Source: Pseudomonadota bacterium
GTDB taxonomy: Bacteria; Pseudomonadota; Gammaproteobacteria; Steroidobacterales; Woeseiaceae
NCBI GenBank assembly: GCA_022567775.1
Contig: JADFGH010000118.1
Span: forward strand, 1 to 6,922
Reading direction: 5' to 3'
Length of the DNA: 6,922 nt
Shown here: positions 6,867 to 6,922 of the stretch, one piece after another
How the letters are laid out: each line of letters begins with the position of its first letter
How positions within the stretch are numbered: position 1 is the first letter of the stretch
Translations under genes and position numbers: made by a program
Notes under the pieces: model-generated
Databases searched by the model: none
Seen by the model: only the letters and a program-made list of their open reading frames with translations
Told to the model about the DNA's origin: nothing

Positions 6867-6922
6867 TTGGATCTAGCCAACAACAGCCTTTGCGATCCGT
6901 GCGACATGACGCAGATCGGAGC
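6867..6922 (+). CDS. Possible start of a further gene (3' end outside window)
   Basis: TTG 6867 is preceded by a good Shine-Dalgarno AGGAG at 6856-6860 with a 6-base spacer, directly after an in-frame TAG (6861-6863). The frame stays open for 18 codons to the window end, reading MDLANNSLCDPCDMTQIG with a CxxC at 9-12. That is too short to name. The rare TTG start is plausible because the ribosome site is well placed, but an 18-codon open stretch proves nothing. A later ATG (6906) in the same frame is an alternative start. Confidence 0.35.
   Translation, partial: MDLANNSLCDPCDMTQIG

Overview
This window joins two unlike pieces of DNA. Bases 1 to about 800 are AT-rich (sampled stretches about 30% GC, AGA/AGG arginine codons). 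They hold the end of a cysteine-rich protein gene, overlapped by the start of a family-2 glycosyltransferase gene. The style of the cysteine-rich protein and its beta-rich tail recalls uncultured archaea of the DPANN group, but that is a guess from protein style. From about 800 to the end the DNA is GC-rich (sampled stretches about 57%) and encodes typical proteobacterial proteins. I would place that part in the Gammaproteobacteria, mainly from the DeoB and sigma-factor proteins. The two parts meet inside one open frame (462-2138), where a glycosyltransferase N-terminus runs into an amidohydrolase that lacks its own N-terminus. The simplest reading is a chimeric assembly or amplification joint, not a natural fusion.

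Layout: 2-469, end of a cysteine-rich gene; 462-about 800, glycosyltransferase fragment; about 815-2138, YtcJ-like amidohydrolase without its first metal-binding motif; 2214-3149, secreted protein of unknown function; 3189-3749, ECF-type sigma factor; 3736-4158, overlapping single-span membrane protein, probably its anti-sigma partner; 4233-4259, strong intrinsic terminator; 4292-5515, concentrative nucleoside transporter (CNT family); 5530-6732, phosphopentomutase deoB; 6733-6866, non-coding stretch with palindromes; 6867 to the end, a possible start of another gene. All genes I can support are on the + strand.

Two functional groups stand out in the GC-rich part. The secreted protein, sigma factor and membrane partner may form one transcription unit, closed by the terminator, that could act as an envelope-signalling module. 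The transporter and DeoB are 14 bases apart and fit nucleoside salvage: nucleosides enter with Na+ or H+, a phosphorylase encoded elsewhere releases (deoxy)ribose-1-phosphate, and DeoB converts it to the 5-phosphate. I found no RNA gene, CRISPR array, insertion sequence or clearly new system. The most important observation is the joint at about 790-825.
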